DNA of 64,000 nt, from assembly GCA_964436045.1 (NCBI GenBank), contig CAYTBN010000031.1, positions 20,108 through 84,107 of the forward strand. Direction: 5' to 3'. The notes below the pieces were generated by a model. It made no database searches. It worked only from the letters and a program-made list of their open reading frames with translations, and was not told the origin of the DNA. A program made the position numbers and the translations under genes. This DNA comes from CAYTBN01 sp964436045 (GTDB lineage: Bacteria > Myxococcota_A > UBA796 > UBA9615 > CAYRNR01). This document shows, one piece after another, positions 18,122 to 26,842 of the stretch. Every line of letters begins with the position of its first letter. The first letter of the stretch is position 1.

Positions 18122-19786
18122 CTAACCCACCACCAGATGCTCCAGCCCCTTGCCGCGGAGGTACTCGGGGTACAGCTGGAACGCCGGCTTGAGGATCGGC
18201 AGTAGCTTGACGGCCTTCTGCACCGCGCCGCGGGAGGTGACTTGCCTGCGGGTGAGGGCGCTGACGACGTTGGCCTTGCCGTGCCAGAAGGCGTGGGCGA
18301 AGTCGGCGTCCATGGTCATCTCGACCTCGGCGGTGCGGGGGCTCTCGCCCATGTCGTATTCCACCACGGCGCCGGTGGCGTCGATGGTGATCGAGGCGTC
18401 CGGGTTGCGGTAGTTGAACCGGATCAGCAGGTTCGAGCCGGCGAACTTGGGTCCGATCTCCGGGTGGTCCTTGAGCGTCAGCAGGAAGCCGCCGAGCACG
18501 TCGTACAGGTCGTCGGTGTCCTTGTAGGCGTTGCGGACCTCCCTGGCCCTCGCCCGCTGGGCGGCCCGTTTGAGGCGCGCGCGGCTGACTGGCAACGGGA
18601 AGGCCGGCTGCTTGTAGGCTCGCCGGACGATCCGCTCGACCGCTTCCGGTCTGACCGGGCAGGGGTTGTAGAGCATCGATCCATCGACCATCGCGGTCTC
18701 GACGACCTGGTCCAGCCGGGCCAGCCCGTCGCCGATGCCCGCCTGCTTCAGGTTGGGGGGCAGCGCCTTGAGGTAGCTGAGCTTGCGGCTGAGCATCCGC
18801 ACCTTGAGGATGCCCATCCTGGCGGTCAGCGCTGGCGTCGGCATCTGGGGCCCGCCGAGGGCCATCGCCACGTCGGCCAGCCGGTCAGTGCTCGACTCCA
18901 GGTTGTGCTCCATGCCGTAGGGCAGGATCAGCCCGTTGGCCTCGCCATGGGCCAGGCCATACACCCCGCCCAGGGAGTGGGCGATGCCGTGGACGATGCC
19001 CACCATCGAGTGGGAGAAGGCGATCCCCGCCAGGCAGCTGGCGGCCAGCATCTGGCCACGCGCTTCGAGGTCGTCCGGGTGGGCGGCAGCCACCAGGATG
19101 TTGCGCCCGATCATCTGGATCGCCTGGAGCGCCATCGCGTCCGAGGCCGGCGACCACTCGGTGTCCAGGTAGGCCTCGATGGCGTGGGTCAGGGCGTCCA
19201 TGCCGGTGGCGCCGGTGATCCGCGGCGGCATCGTGGCGGTGATCTCCGGATCGAGCACCGCCAGCTCGGGCTGCAGGTAGTCTTCTGTGAACGGGAGTTT
19301 GACGTCGTTGGCCTTGTCCGCGATCACCGCGAACCGGGTGACCTCGGAACCGGTGCCGGCGGTGGTGGGGACCACGACCAGCGGGAACAGGGGCTTGGTC
19401 ACGAGCTGGGCTCCCTGGTGATCGGCGACCCGGCCGCCCTTCTTCATCAGGATGTTGGCGACCTTGGCCGTGTCGATCACGCTGCCGCCGCCCACGGCGA
19501 TGATCATGTTGGCCTTGGCCGCCAGACCCAGGTCGGCGCAGGCCTCGACCGTGGTGATCTCGGAGTTGGGTGGCACGTCGTCGAAGGTGGCGACCACCTT
19601 GACCTTGGAGCCCTTCAGGCCGGCCTCGATCTTCTCGGGCAGGCCCAGCCCGGCGATCACCCGGTCGGTCACCAGCAGGACCTTGCGCCTCCCGAAGCGG
19701 CCGAGCTCGTCGGCCAGCTTGCCCGCCAGACCGGCACCGTAGACCACCTTGGTGGGCAGCTGAAAGCTGAAATACTCGGGCAACAT
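18122..19786 (-). CDS. Iron-containing alcohol dehydrogenase fused to SCP2 sterol-carrier domain
   Basis: ATG 19786 gives 554 residues. Residues 1-390 are a group-III Fe-ADH: start FSFQLPTKVVYGAG, NAD-binding IIAVGGGSVIDTAK, VVVPTTAGTGSEVT, and metal-ligand region GMDALTHAIEAY ... HSMVGIVHGIAHSLGG ... GLAHGEANGLILP. A Lys/Arg-rich linker (about 430-460) leads to a C-terminal SCP2 domain (LKDHPEIGPKFAGSNLLIRF ... VEMTMDADFAHAFWHGKANV ... FQLYPEYL). Fe-ADH oxidises or reduces alcohols and aldehydes with NAD; SCP2 binds lipids. The fusion suggests a lipid-alcohol or fatty-aldehyde substrate; this is inference. Cytoplasmic, no signal peptide. Confidence 0.88.
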   Translation of the reverse strand: MLPEYFSFQLPTKVVYGAGLAGKLADELGRFGRRKVLLVTDRVIAGLGLPEKIEAGLKGSKVKVVATFDDVPPNSEITTVEACADLGLAAKANMIIAVGGGSVIDTAKVANILMKKGGRVADHQGAQLVTKPLFPLVVVPTTAGTGSEVTRFAVIADKANDVKLPFTEDYLQPELAVLDPEITATMPPRITGATGMDALTHAIEAYLDTEWSPASDAMALQAIQMIGRNILVAAAHPDDLEARGQMLAASCLAGIAFSHSMVGIVHGIAHSLGGVYGLAHGEANGLILPYGMEHNLESSTDRLADVAMALGGPQMPTPALTARMGILKVRMLSRKLSYLKALPPNLKQAGIGDGLARLDQVVETAMVDGSMLYNPCPVRPEAVERIVRRAYKQPAFPLPVSRARLKRAAQRARAREVRNAYKDTDDLYDVLGGFLLTLKDHPEIGPKFAGSNLLIRFNYRNPDASITIDATGAVVEYDMGESPRTAEVEMTMDADFAHAFWHGKANVVSALTRRQVTSRGAVQKAVKLLPILKPAFQLYPEYLRGKGLEHLVVG

Positions 19787-20020
19787 CGCGTTTCTCCCCT
19801 CGCCGCCAGCCTGACGACGCCGGGATTCTAGCCCCGCCAGTTTGCCGGCGCGAGACTCCGGCGGGAAACAGCTGCAGAGAAAAATCCACAAAAAACCCCA
19901 GACGATCGACGGTGTGGTTGTTAGGGCCAAGCCACGCGGACCGGGATGGCTCTGTCGCGTTCTGGGGCCGCCCCGCGCTGCCGCACTCGTGGTACCTTGC
20001 CTGGCCTGCAGGAGAGATCG

Positions 20021-20353
20021 ATGAACGACACCCTGGCCGACTACCTGGACGCCGCCACCCGCCGCAACCTGCTCAAGCTGGCTTGCCACGCCGCCTGGTC
20101 CGATCTCGAGGTCGTCCCCGAGGAGCGGGTGGCCGTGCTCGAGCTGGCCGCGGTGCTGGCTGTGGGCGAGGAGGAACTGGCCGAGGTCCGCTCCTGGCTG
20201 GACCACGCCCCCGAGGAGTTCGACCCGGCCGAAGTGGCCCCGACCCATCGGGAGCTGTTCCTCGACACGCTGATGGCCGTCGTCCTCGCCGATGGCCGCT
20301 TCGTCCCCGAGGAATGTCAGACCCTTCAGCTGATCTCCGCGCTGCTCCGCTAG
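20021..20353 (+). CDS. TerB-like small helical protein
   Basis: ATG 20021 after GGAGAG; 110 residues, all helix. It reads LLKLACHAAWSDLEVVPEE early and LFLDTLMAVVLADGRFVPEE late: two repeats of the acidic-loop pattern (A..D..V...E) of TerB/DUF533-type metal-binding proteins. Tellurite resistance is only the family name; many homologues act in stress or envelope functions. Divergent from the Fe-ADH gene with about 234 bp between them. Confidence 0.7.
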   Translation: MNDTLADYLDAATRRNLLKLACHAAWSDLEVVPEERVAVLELAAVLAVGEEELAEVRSWLDHAPEEFDPAEVAPTHRELFLDTLMAVVLADGRFVPEECQTLQLISALLR

Positions 20354-20471
20354 CGAGTTCCCGTCCCGAAACTGTGTTTCGTGCCGGGAGACCAGCGATC
20401 CAACACCGCGCCCTTCCTCGCCCACTTGAGCGATCCCATCACAAAGGCCAAGATCGAGGGGGAGGTGATCC

Positions 20472-21404
20472 GTGGCCCCTCGTTGTCCCCTGTGGCTGAC
20501 CGCCTTCTTGCTCGGCTGCGTCTTGCTGGGGGGGTGCCCCGAGCCCCTGGACGACGATGTCACCGCCGCCGACGACGACGGCGATGACGACACGGCCGAT
20601 CCTGCTCTCTGGAGTCACGTGGCCGCTGGCGAGTACCACACCTGCGGCGTCCGGCTGGACGGGACGCTGGCTTGCTGGGGGCGGGACGACTACGGTCAGG
20701 CATCGCCGCCGGGCGGCACCTTCACCTGGGTGGGCGCCGGAGGCTCCAACAACGAGGCCCATTCCTGCGCCATCGATTCGGGCCAGTACGTCCAGTGCTG
20801 GGGCTTCGGCGACGACGGGCAGACCGATCCCCCCGGCGGCCGCTACCTCCGCCTGGACGCTGGTGGCTGGCACAACTGCGCGCTGGCGACCGACGGCCAG
20901 GTGGATTGCTGGGGTGCCGATTTCAGCGGCCAGGCGACGCCAGCGCCAGGCGAATACAACGACGTCTCCTGTGGCGGCGCCCACACCTGCGCGGTCACCG
21001 TCGACGACGAGGCGGTCTGCTGGGGGCACAACGCCAACGACCAGTCCACCCCCGTCCCGGGCACCTACACCCAGATCGACGCGGGCGGCCTCCACACCTG
21101 CGCCGTCCACCGGGACGGCGACGCCCTCGGCGAGTGCTGGGGAGCCCCCTGGCAGGACATGAGCATCCCTCCGCCCGGTGTCGGCTTCGTCACCATGGGG
21201 CTCGGCGAGAACCACTCCTGCGGTGTGACCACCGACGCCGGCATCCTGTGCTGGGGGGAGAGCCTGGACGGCCAGGACGACGTCCCCGAGGGTAGCTACA
21301 TCCAGGTCACCGCCGGCCGCAAACACACCTGCGGCCTGACCACCGACCAGCGCATCGTCTGCTGGGGCAGCAACGACGAGGGACAGTGCGACGTGCCCGG
21401 GTGA
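20472..21404 (+). CDS. RCC1-like repeat lipoprotein
   Basis: Starts at GTG 20472 directly after GGAGGTGATCC, a near-complete anti-Shine-Dalgarno match. 310 residues: a short signal and lipobox (FLLGCVLLGGC, then PEP), a compact acidic stalk (DDDVTAADDDGDDDTAD) and about seven propeller blades of type HTCGVRLDGTLACWGRDDYG, each with two cysteines and a CWG end. Related to the repeats in the lipoprotein at 16802-18061 but without MopE units. Probably outer-membrane anchored and surface exposed; binding partner unknown. Confidence 0.85.
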   Translation: MAPRCPLWLTAFLLGCVLLGGCPEPLDDDVTAADDDGDDDTADPALWSHVAAGEYHTCGVRLDGTLACWGRDDYGQASPPGGTFTWVGAGGSNNEAHSCAIDSGQYVQCWGFGDDGQTDPPGGRYLRLDAGGWHNCALATDGQVDCWGADFSGQATPAPGEYNDVSCGGAHTCAVTVDDEAVCWGHNANDQSTPVPGTYTQIDAGGLHTCAVHRDGDALGECWGAPWQDMSIPPPGVGFVTMGLGENHSCGVTTDAGILCWGESLDGQDDVPEGSYIQVTAGRKHTCGLTTDQRIVCWGSNDEGQCDVPG

Positions 21405-21411
21405 TCCGTGG

Positions 21412-22377
21412 CTAGACCGTCACCCGATTCGCCGCCAGCCGTGCGCGGGCCAGCTCGGAATCCACCTCGGCTTCGGCCTCGAGCTCGCCGCGCAGGCGGT
21501 CGAGCTTGGGGGTCAGGGCGGGGGCGACGGGCAGGTCCGTGATGCCGGCGCTCAGCAGGTCCAGCCGGGCGCCCTGGAGCTGGTGGAGCAGGGCGCTCTC
21601 CCGGGAGCGGAGGCGCTCGGCGGCCGCAAACGCGCCGCGCATCGCCGCCAGCCGCTCCGCGATGGCGCGGGCCTCGGCATCGAAGGTCTCGGCCGTTCGC
21701 TGGTCCGGCGCCTCGCCAGCGTCCCGGCGAACCTGGCCCAGGTCGCCTTCGAGCTTGGCCTGCAGCCGGGTGTCCACCAGATCGAGCAGTGCGACGCGGC
21801 GGCCGTGGGCCCGCCGGGCGGCGGTGCGGATGCGCTCCAGGTCAGGGGGGTCGGTCATCCTGCCTGGCGACTCGTCGAGGGCCGTCTGGAGCTCGCGGAT
21901 GGCCACATCCAGTTCGTCCACAAAGGGGTCGTGGCGCAGGCTCTGCTCGGCACTCTGCTCGCCGCTGAGGCTGGCCGTTTTGCCCCGGGTGCTGGCGCGG
22001 GCGCGCGGCGGCGGCCGGCCGAAGGCCTGCCGGGCGGCTGGCACGCTGCGCAATGCATGTCCAGCCAGGGCCAGCCCCCACAACGCCATCAACCAGGGCC
22101 AGCCCGTGATGTAGCCGATGACGACGAACATGGCACCGTGGGCGGCGAAGCTCATCAGCTGGCGCCGGCTCGCGGCCGACGCCGCGTCCCCCACGTGGGG
22201 CACTTCCTCGGTGAACACGGGGTAGTCGTGGAGGGGAGCCCAATCGTCCCGGTTCTCGCGGCGGGCGAGCTCGGTGCCGGAAAGATCGTTGCCCCGCAAC
22301 TGCTTGCGCAACTTCTCGTCGGTCAGCGTGAGGACCTCGCTGCCCTTCTGGACGACCCACCCGCTCATGGACGCCAT
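21412..22377 (-). CDS. 2TM-domain membrane protein with coiled coil
   Basis: 321 residues. The first 60 residues (SGWVVQKGSEVLTLTDEKLR ... LARRENRDDWAPLHDYPVF) look like a small GYF-like sensor fold. A two-helix 2TM segment follows (LMSFAAHGAMFVVIGYITGW, PWLMALWGLALAGHAL). The C-terminal half is charged and helical, rich in Ala/Arg/Glu, likely coiled coil. An inner-membrane protein with a long cytoplasmic coil is likely; no known function. ATG 22377 was taken because a G-rich stretch precedes it; the ATG at 22368 is an alternative. Convergent with the RCC1 lipoprotein gene. Confidence 0.65.
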   Translation of the reverse strand: MASMSGWVVQKGSEVLTLTDEKLRKQLRGNDLSGTELARRENRDDWAPLHDYPVFTEEVPHVGDAASAASRRQLMSFAAHGAMFVVIGYITGWPWLMALWGLALAGHALRSVPAARQAFGRPPPRARASTRGKTASLSGEQSAEQSLRHDPFVDELDVAIRELQTALDESPGRMTDPPDLERIRTAARRAHGRRVALLDLVDTRLQAKLEGDLGQVRRDAGEAPDQRTAETFDAEARAIAERLAAMRGAFAAAERLRSRESALLHQLQGARLDLLSAGITDLPVAPALTPKLDRLRGELEAEAEVDSELARARLAANRVTV

Positions 22378-22402
22378 TGTAGACCCCCCCCCGGCCGAGG
22401 CT

Positions 22403-22846
22403 CTACTCGTCAGCTGGATCGTCTTCGCCCTCGCCCGGCACCTCGTCTTCGGACGGCGCCTCCCCGCGCTCCTTTTCCAGGGCGCGACCCAGCTCCCGGT
22501 TGAGGAAGCGCAGGCCGGTCAGCACGCCGGTGCGAAGCTCGCGGGCGGCGCTGTCGGCCCCCTTCTTGGCTCCCTCGACGGCCGGGGATCCGGCCAGCCC
22601 CTCGCTCAGCCGGTGCAGCTCCTTGCCGGCCCGTTGTAGTCCATCGCCCAGCTCGTCCTCCACCCGCTTGCGCTCGTCGCTCTCCCAGGCGCGGCTGACG
22701 GCTGTACCCAGCCGGCGACCCAGGCGGTTGATCTCCGACAACACCTCGTCGACCGCCTCCCCGTCGGGGCTGTCGCCGTCGGCTTCCTCGGCTGCCGGCT
22801 CTTCGATGGGCTGGTCGTTGGGATCGTGGATCTCGTCCTTGGTCAT
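22403..22846 (-). CDS. Acidic helical protein of unknown function
   Basis: 147 residues, with a GAGGAG ribosome site before the ATG. Acidic ends (EEPAAEEADGDSPDGE, APSEDEVPGEGEDDPADE) flank a central helical region (LSEINRLGRRLGTAVSRAW, LQRAGKELHRLSEGLAG). No signal or membrane helix. The central part is reminiscent of amphipathic helices in phasin- or apolipoprotein-like proteins, but no family assignment is safe. Downstream on the same strand lies the 2TM protein gene after 25 bp, so they may be expressed together. Confidence 0.6.
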   Translation of the reverse strand: MTKDEIHDPNDQPIEEPAAEEADGDSPDGEAVDEVLSEINRLGRRLGTAVSRAWESDERKRVEDELGDGLQRAGKELHRLSEGLAGSPAVEGAKKGADSAARELRTGVLTGLRFLNRELGRALEKERGEAPSEDEVPGEGEDDPADE

Positions 22847-22993
22847 CGTGGTCTCCTCGTCCCGGCTGTTCCGCCGAGTTCACCGCTTCATACTCGCATG
22901 GAGCGCCAATATTGCACGTTCGGCGCACAACACCCCTTGCACCCGGCGACGGGGATGGCGAACCTTGGCGGGAGTCAATCCAAGGAGGAGACC

Positions 22994-23809
22994 ATGTCCA
23001 ACGGCAACGTGGCGGTCATCGGCGGGGCGGGCAAGATGGGCATCGCCCTGATCGACGGGCTGATCGCCGCAGGTGAGGTGGCGCCGGAGTCCATCGCGGC
23101 GACGGCGCGCCACGAGCGCTCCCTGGGCAAGCTGGGCGACCGCGCGGTGCAACGCACCGTGGACAACGCCGCGGCCGCCGCTGGCGCCTCGGTGATCGTG
23201 TTGTCGGTCCACCCCAACGACCTGGAGCGGGTGGCGGCGGACATCCGCGACTCGGCGGGGCCCGACTCCCTGCTGGTCTCCATCATCACCGGCGCCTCGA
23301 CCCGTCGGATCGAGGCCGCCCTGGACCGGCCCCTGGCCGTGGTGCGGGCGACCCCCAACATCGCCGCCGTGGTGGGCTCGTCGATGACAGCGGTCTGTCC
23401 CGGCACCCACGCGAACCGGGAGCATCTGGCCCGCGCGCGGCGGATCTTCGAGACCGTCGGTCGGGTGGTGGAGCTGGACGAGCGCCACATGAACTCCTGC
23501 ACCGGGCTGGCGGGCTGCGGCCCGGCGTTCGCCTTCAAGATCATCGAGGCCCTGGCCGAGGGCGGAGTCAAGATGGGCCTCCCCCGGGACGCGTCCCGGA
23601 CCATGGCCGCACAGGTCCTCCGCGGTGCCGCCGATCTGGTGCTCGAGACCGGCCGGCACCCCGCGGCGCTCAAGGACGAGGTCACGACCCCGGGCGGCTG
23701 CACCATCGACGGCATCACCAAGCTGGAGGCGCGGGGGCTCGCCATCGCGCTGATCGAGGCCGTCGAGGTCTCCTCGACCAAGGCCGGTTTGCTGGGCGGG
23801 GAGGACTAG
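22994..23809 (+). CDS. proC: Pyrroline-5-carboxylate reductase
   Basis: ATG 22994 after AAGGAGGAG; 271 residues, the normal size. NAD(P)-binding start VAVIGGAGKMGIALIDGLIA, then VIVLSVHPND, RATPNIAAVVGSSMTAV and the conserved C-terminal block TTPGGCTIDGITKLEARG. Catalyses the last step of proline biosynthesis, reduction of 1-pyrroline-5-carboxylate with NAD(P)H. The Ser-Gly-Pro-Ala loop is GCGPAFAFKIIEAL here. Cytoplasmic. It converges with the histidine kinase gene, 10 bp apart. Confidence 0.95.
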   Translation: MSNGNVAVIGGAGKMGIALIDGLIAAGEVAPESIAATARHERSLGKLGDRAVQRTVDNAAAAAGASVIVLSVHPNDLERVAADIRDSAGPDSLLVSIITGASTRRIEAALDRPLAVVRATPNIAAVVGSSMTAVCPGTHANREHLARARRIFETVGRVVELDERHMNSCTGLAGCGPAFAFKIIEALAEGGVKMGLPRDASRTMAAQVLRGAADLVLETGRHPAALKDEVTTPGGCTIDGITKLEARGLAIALIEAVEVSSTKAGLLGGED

Positions 23810-23819
23810 ATGGCCGAGG

Positions 23820-25103
23820 TCAGCCGCGGGCGCCTGGGGGCGATCCTGGACCGCTTGCCCCCGGCAGGCTGAACACGAACATCGCGCCCTCGCCGTGACC
23901 CGACTCCGCTCGGATCGTACCGCCGTGGCGTTCCACGATACGGCGGCAGATGGACAGGCCGATGCCCGTGCCCGGGTACTCCTCGCGGGTGTGGAGTCGC
24001 TGGAATACCCCGAAGATCCGGTCCAGATAAGGCGGTTCGATGCCGATGCCATTGTCCCGCAGCGAGAGGCGCCAGCGGTCACCGTTGGGCTGCGCCGACA
24101 GGTGGATCCGGGGCGGCGCCTCGCTGCGGAACCGCAGGGAGTTGGTCAGCAGGTTCTGCAGCAGCTGGAACACCTGGGTGCTGTCCGCCAGGACGTCAGG
24201 CAACGGGTCGTGGGTGATCTCGGCGCCGGTCTCCTCGATCTGGAACGCCAGGCTCCTGCGCGCGTCCGCCAGCGTGTCCTCCAGGGAGACGGCGGTGGCC
24301 GGCTGGCCGCGGGTGTTGACCCGGGAGTATTCGAGCAGTCCGTTGACGAGCCCGCGCATGTGGTCGGCGCCGTCGACGGCGAACCGGATGTAGGTGTCGG
24401 CGCGCTCGTCCAGCTTGCCCTCGTAGCGCCGCTGGAGCAGCTGCATGAAGGACGAGACGGTGCGCAGGGGCTCTTGCAGGTCGTGGGATGCGATATAGGC
24501 AAAACGCTCGAGTTCGTCGTTGGAGCGGGCCAGCTCCTCGTTGGTGACGACAAGCGCGGCGGTGCGCTCCTCGACGCGTTGTTCGAGGGCGTCGCGCGCC
24601 GCCTCCAGCGCCTCCTCGGCGCGTTTCCAGTCGGTGATGTCGCGGAACGAGACGGCAAACTGTCCGCTCTGTGGGCAGTAGGCCGAGATGTCGTAGTGGC
24701 GGTCCAGGGGAGAGGCGTACTGCTGGAATTGCACGGGCTCCCCGGTCAGCGCCACCTTGCCGTAGATCTCGATGAAGGGGTCATGTTCGACGCCCGGCAG
24801 GGCCTCGGTGACCCTCTTGCCGAGGACCATCTCGGGGGTCAGCCCGGTGAGCCCGGTGAACGACGGATTGATCGCGAGGAAGATGTAGTCCACGGGGGTG
24901 CCGTCGTCATCGAGCACCATCTCGTGCAGGGCGACCCCGTTGACCGAGTGCTCGAAGAGCCCGCGGAAGCGCTCCTCGACGAGGCGCAGCCTTTCCCGGG
25001 AGCGCACCGCCTCCTGCTCGGCTTGCTCCAGGTGGGTCTGGCGTTCCCGGAGAGCCTCCAGCTCGGCCTGCAGCTGCTCCCGCGTCGGCCGATCGTCACT
25101 CAT
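23820..25103 (-). CDS. PAS-domain sensor histidine kinase
   Basis: 427 residues. It begins with a coiled coil (REQLQAELEALRERQTHLEQ), then a PAS domain (FRGLFEHSVNGVALHEMVLD ... FAVSFRDITDWK), a second coil, and HisKA with the phospho-acceptor in YIASHDLQEPLRTVSSFMQL. HATPase boxes follow: N (LQNLLTNSLRF), G1 (SLRDNGIGIE), F and G2 (YPGTGIGLSICRRIVERHGG). No membrane helix, so it senses a cytoplasmic or diffusible signal. Its ATG overlaps the end of the FHA/sigma-54 gene by 8 bp, so the pair is one transcription unit and probably one pathway. Confidence 0.93.
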   Translation of the reverse strand: MSDDRPTREQLQAELEALRERQTHLEQAEQEAVRSRERLRLVEERFRGLFEHSVNGVALHEMVLDDDGTPVDYIFLAINPSFTGLTGLTPEMVLGKRVTEALPGVEHDPFIEIYGKVALTGEPVQFQQYASPLDRHYDISAYCPQSGQFAVSFRDITDWKRAEEALEAARDALEQRVEERTAALVVTNEELARSNDELERFAYIASHDLQEPLRTVSSFMQLLQRRYEGKLDERADTYIRFAVDGADHMRGLVNGLLEYSRVNTRGQPATAVSLEDTLADARRSLAFQIEETGAEITHDPLPDVLADSTQVFQLLQNLLTNSLRFRSEAPPRIHLSAQPNGDRWRLSLRDNGIGIEPPYLDRIFGVFQRLHTREEYPGTGIGLSICRRIVERHGGTIRAESGHGEGAMFVFSLPGASGPGSPPGARG

Positions 25104-26541
25104 CGTCCCCCCCGGCCGTGCGGTACAGGTCGTACTTGCGCAGCATGGTCATCAGGTAGGTCCGGGAGATCTCGGCGATGCGCGCGGCCCGCGACAGATT
25201 ACCCTCGGCTCGCTCGAGCAGTCGGACGAAGTAGGCGCTCTCGTGCTCGGCGAGCACCGCTGCCTTGAACTCCTTGAACGAGCGGTCGAGGGCGTCCGGG
25301 CCGATGGCTTCGACCGTGGCGCCAGTCGTGGCGGACGCGGCGGACGAGGCTGCCGGAGCGGGGGCGCCGTCGGCGACCCAGCTGGTCAGCAGGATGTCGT
25401 CCGGTCCCAGCAGCGGACCGTTGGCCAGGGCCACGGCACGGGAGATCACGTTGTCCAGCTCGCGCACGTTGCCCGGCCAGGGATGGTCCTGGAGGCGGCG
25501 CTGGGCAACATCTTCGATGCCGTGCAGGAAGGGTGGGCACGAGGGGCCGCGGCCCGCGGCCTCGGCGTGGCGCGTGAGGAACGACTGTGCCAGCAGCGGC
25601 AGGTCCTCGATGCGCTCCCGCAGCGGGGGGAGGAGCAGCTCGAGTCCCGCGATCCGGTAATAGAGATCCTGGCGGAAGCGGCCGTTGGCCACGTCCTCGG
25701 CCAGGGGGCGGTGGGTGGCGGCGATCAGGCGCACGTCCACGTCCACCTCTTGCTGGGCGCCCACCGGGCGGACCCGCTTGGACTCCAGCACCTGCAGCAG
25801 CTTGGGCTGCAAGGTCAGGGGCATCTCGCCGATCTCGTCGAGCAGGACCGTGCCGCCGTCCGCCTGTTCGAAGATCCCCGTCGCACTGCGGTGGGCGCCG
25901 GTGAACGCGCCGCGCACGTGACCGAACAGGGTGCTCTCCACCAGGTCGGTTGGCAGCGCCCCGCAGTTGATCGACACGAACGGACGGTCCGCCCGGGGGC
26001 TCATCTCATGGAGCGCCCGCGCGATGGCGGTCTTGCCAGTGCCCGTCTCGCCCAGCAAAACCACCGCCAGGTTGAGCGGGGCCACCCGGGCCATCATGTC
26101 GAACACGCGCTGCATCGCCGGCGCCGTACCGATCAGCTGCCCGGTGGGGTCGAAGGGAGACCGTTCGAGGACCCGCCGGCCATCCCTTCCCTGCAGACGT
26201 AGCTCGGTGCCCCCCACCCGCAGGATCATGTTCAGATCCAGATAGGCCTCGATCACCCGGGTATCACCGCAGAACGTGCCGTTGGTGCTCTCCAGGTCGC
26301 GGATCCGGATCTCGTCGTCCCCCAGGATGATCTCGCAGTGCTGGCCGCTGACCCGGGGGTCGCTCAACACCAGGTCGCACCAGGGGTCGCGACCGACCAG
26401 CGTCCTCTCACCCAGGGGATCGAGTACCGCCTCGGCGTCCGGCCCGTCGGCCACCACCAGCGCGCAGCGCCGCACCTGCAGGCGCGGCAGGCCCAGCATC
26501 TTCGGCTGGATCGTGGTCTTGATCAATTGGTCGTTCTCCAC
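25096..26541 (-). CDS. FHA-domain sigma-54 enhancer-binding regulator
   Basis: 481 residues. N-terminal FHA domain (LVGRDPWCDLVLSDPRVSGQ, then RDLESTNGTF), which binds phosphothreonine. Central AAA+ sigma-54 interaction domain: GETGTGKT (Walker A), GAFTGA (the sigma-54 contact loop, intact), GTVLLDEIGEMPL (Walker B) and the ELLLPPLRERIEDLPLL region. C-terminal Fis-type helix-turn-helix (NLSRAARIAEISRTYLMTML). FHA input rather than a receiver domain is typical of myxobacteria-like genomes and implies control by a Ser/Thr kinase. Leads the operon with the PAS kinase. Confidence 0.93.
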   Translation of the reverse strand: MENDQLIKTTIQPKMLGLPRLQVRRCALVVADGPDAEAVLDPLGERTLVGRDPWCDLVLSDPRVSGQHCEIILGDDEIRIRDLESTNGTFCGDTRVIEAYLDLNMILRVGGTELRLQGRDGRRVLERSPFDPTGQLIGTAPAMQRVFDMMARVAPLNLAVVLLGETGTGKTAIARALHEMSPRADRPFVSINCGALPTDLVESTLFGHVRGAFTGAHRSATGIFEQADGGTVLLDEIGEMPLTLQPKLLQVLESKRVRPVGAQQEVDVDVRLIAATHRPLAEDVANGRFRQDLYYRIAGLELLLPPLRERIEDLPLLAQSFLTRHAEAAGRGPSCPPFLHGIEDVAQRRLQDHPWPGNVRELDNVISRAVALANGPLLGPDDILLTSWVADGAPAPAASSAASATTGATVEAIGPDALDRSFKEFKAAVLAEHESAYFVRLLERAEGNLSRAARIAEISRTYLMTMLRKYDLYRTAGGDDE

Positions 26542-26650
26542 CCGCGCTCTCCCTCGATTCCACGGCTGTCGATGACCTTAGAGGACGGCGCTGGCCGTGC
26601 CAAGGGGAGGGATTCGTCCACCGGGGTGAAACGATCGGCCTCGCACCTGG

Positions 26651-26746
26651 CGCTATGACGCGGTATTCGCCAAGGTCGACACCGAGGACCAGCAGGAGCT
26701 GGCGGGCCAGTTTGGCATCCGTTCGATCCCGCGCGCACACTGGTAA
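26651..26746 (+). pseudogene. Thioredoxin C-terminal remnant
   Basis: A short open stretch ending in TAA at 26744-26746 translates as RYDAVFAKVDTEDQQELAGQ followed by FGIRSIPRAHW. This is the middle of a thioredoxin (strand, helix and the cis-Pro loop IRSIP) without the CxxC half upstream and without the end. No start codon or ribosome site fits. The roughly 300 bp between the FHA regulator and the Cys-rich lipoprotein hold nothing else I can support. Confidence 0.7.
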
Positions 26747-26842
26747 CATCCCGGTAATCTGATTTCGGGGTGACATGGGTCACGATGGTGGCAGTGCCGT
26801 ATTCGGCCCCGTGCAACCCCGATTCATAGAGAGGATGTTCCC

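Noticed and set aside
18122..20593. 823-codon reading of the Fe-ADH gene from further upstream
   Set aside because: The first 269 codons overlap the TerB-like gene in antisense and have no family match; the ADH domain begins at ATG 19786.
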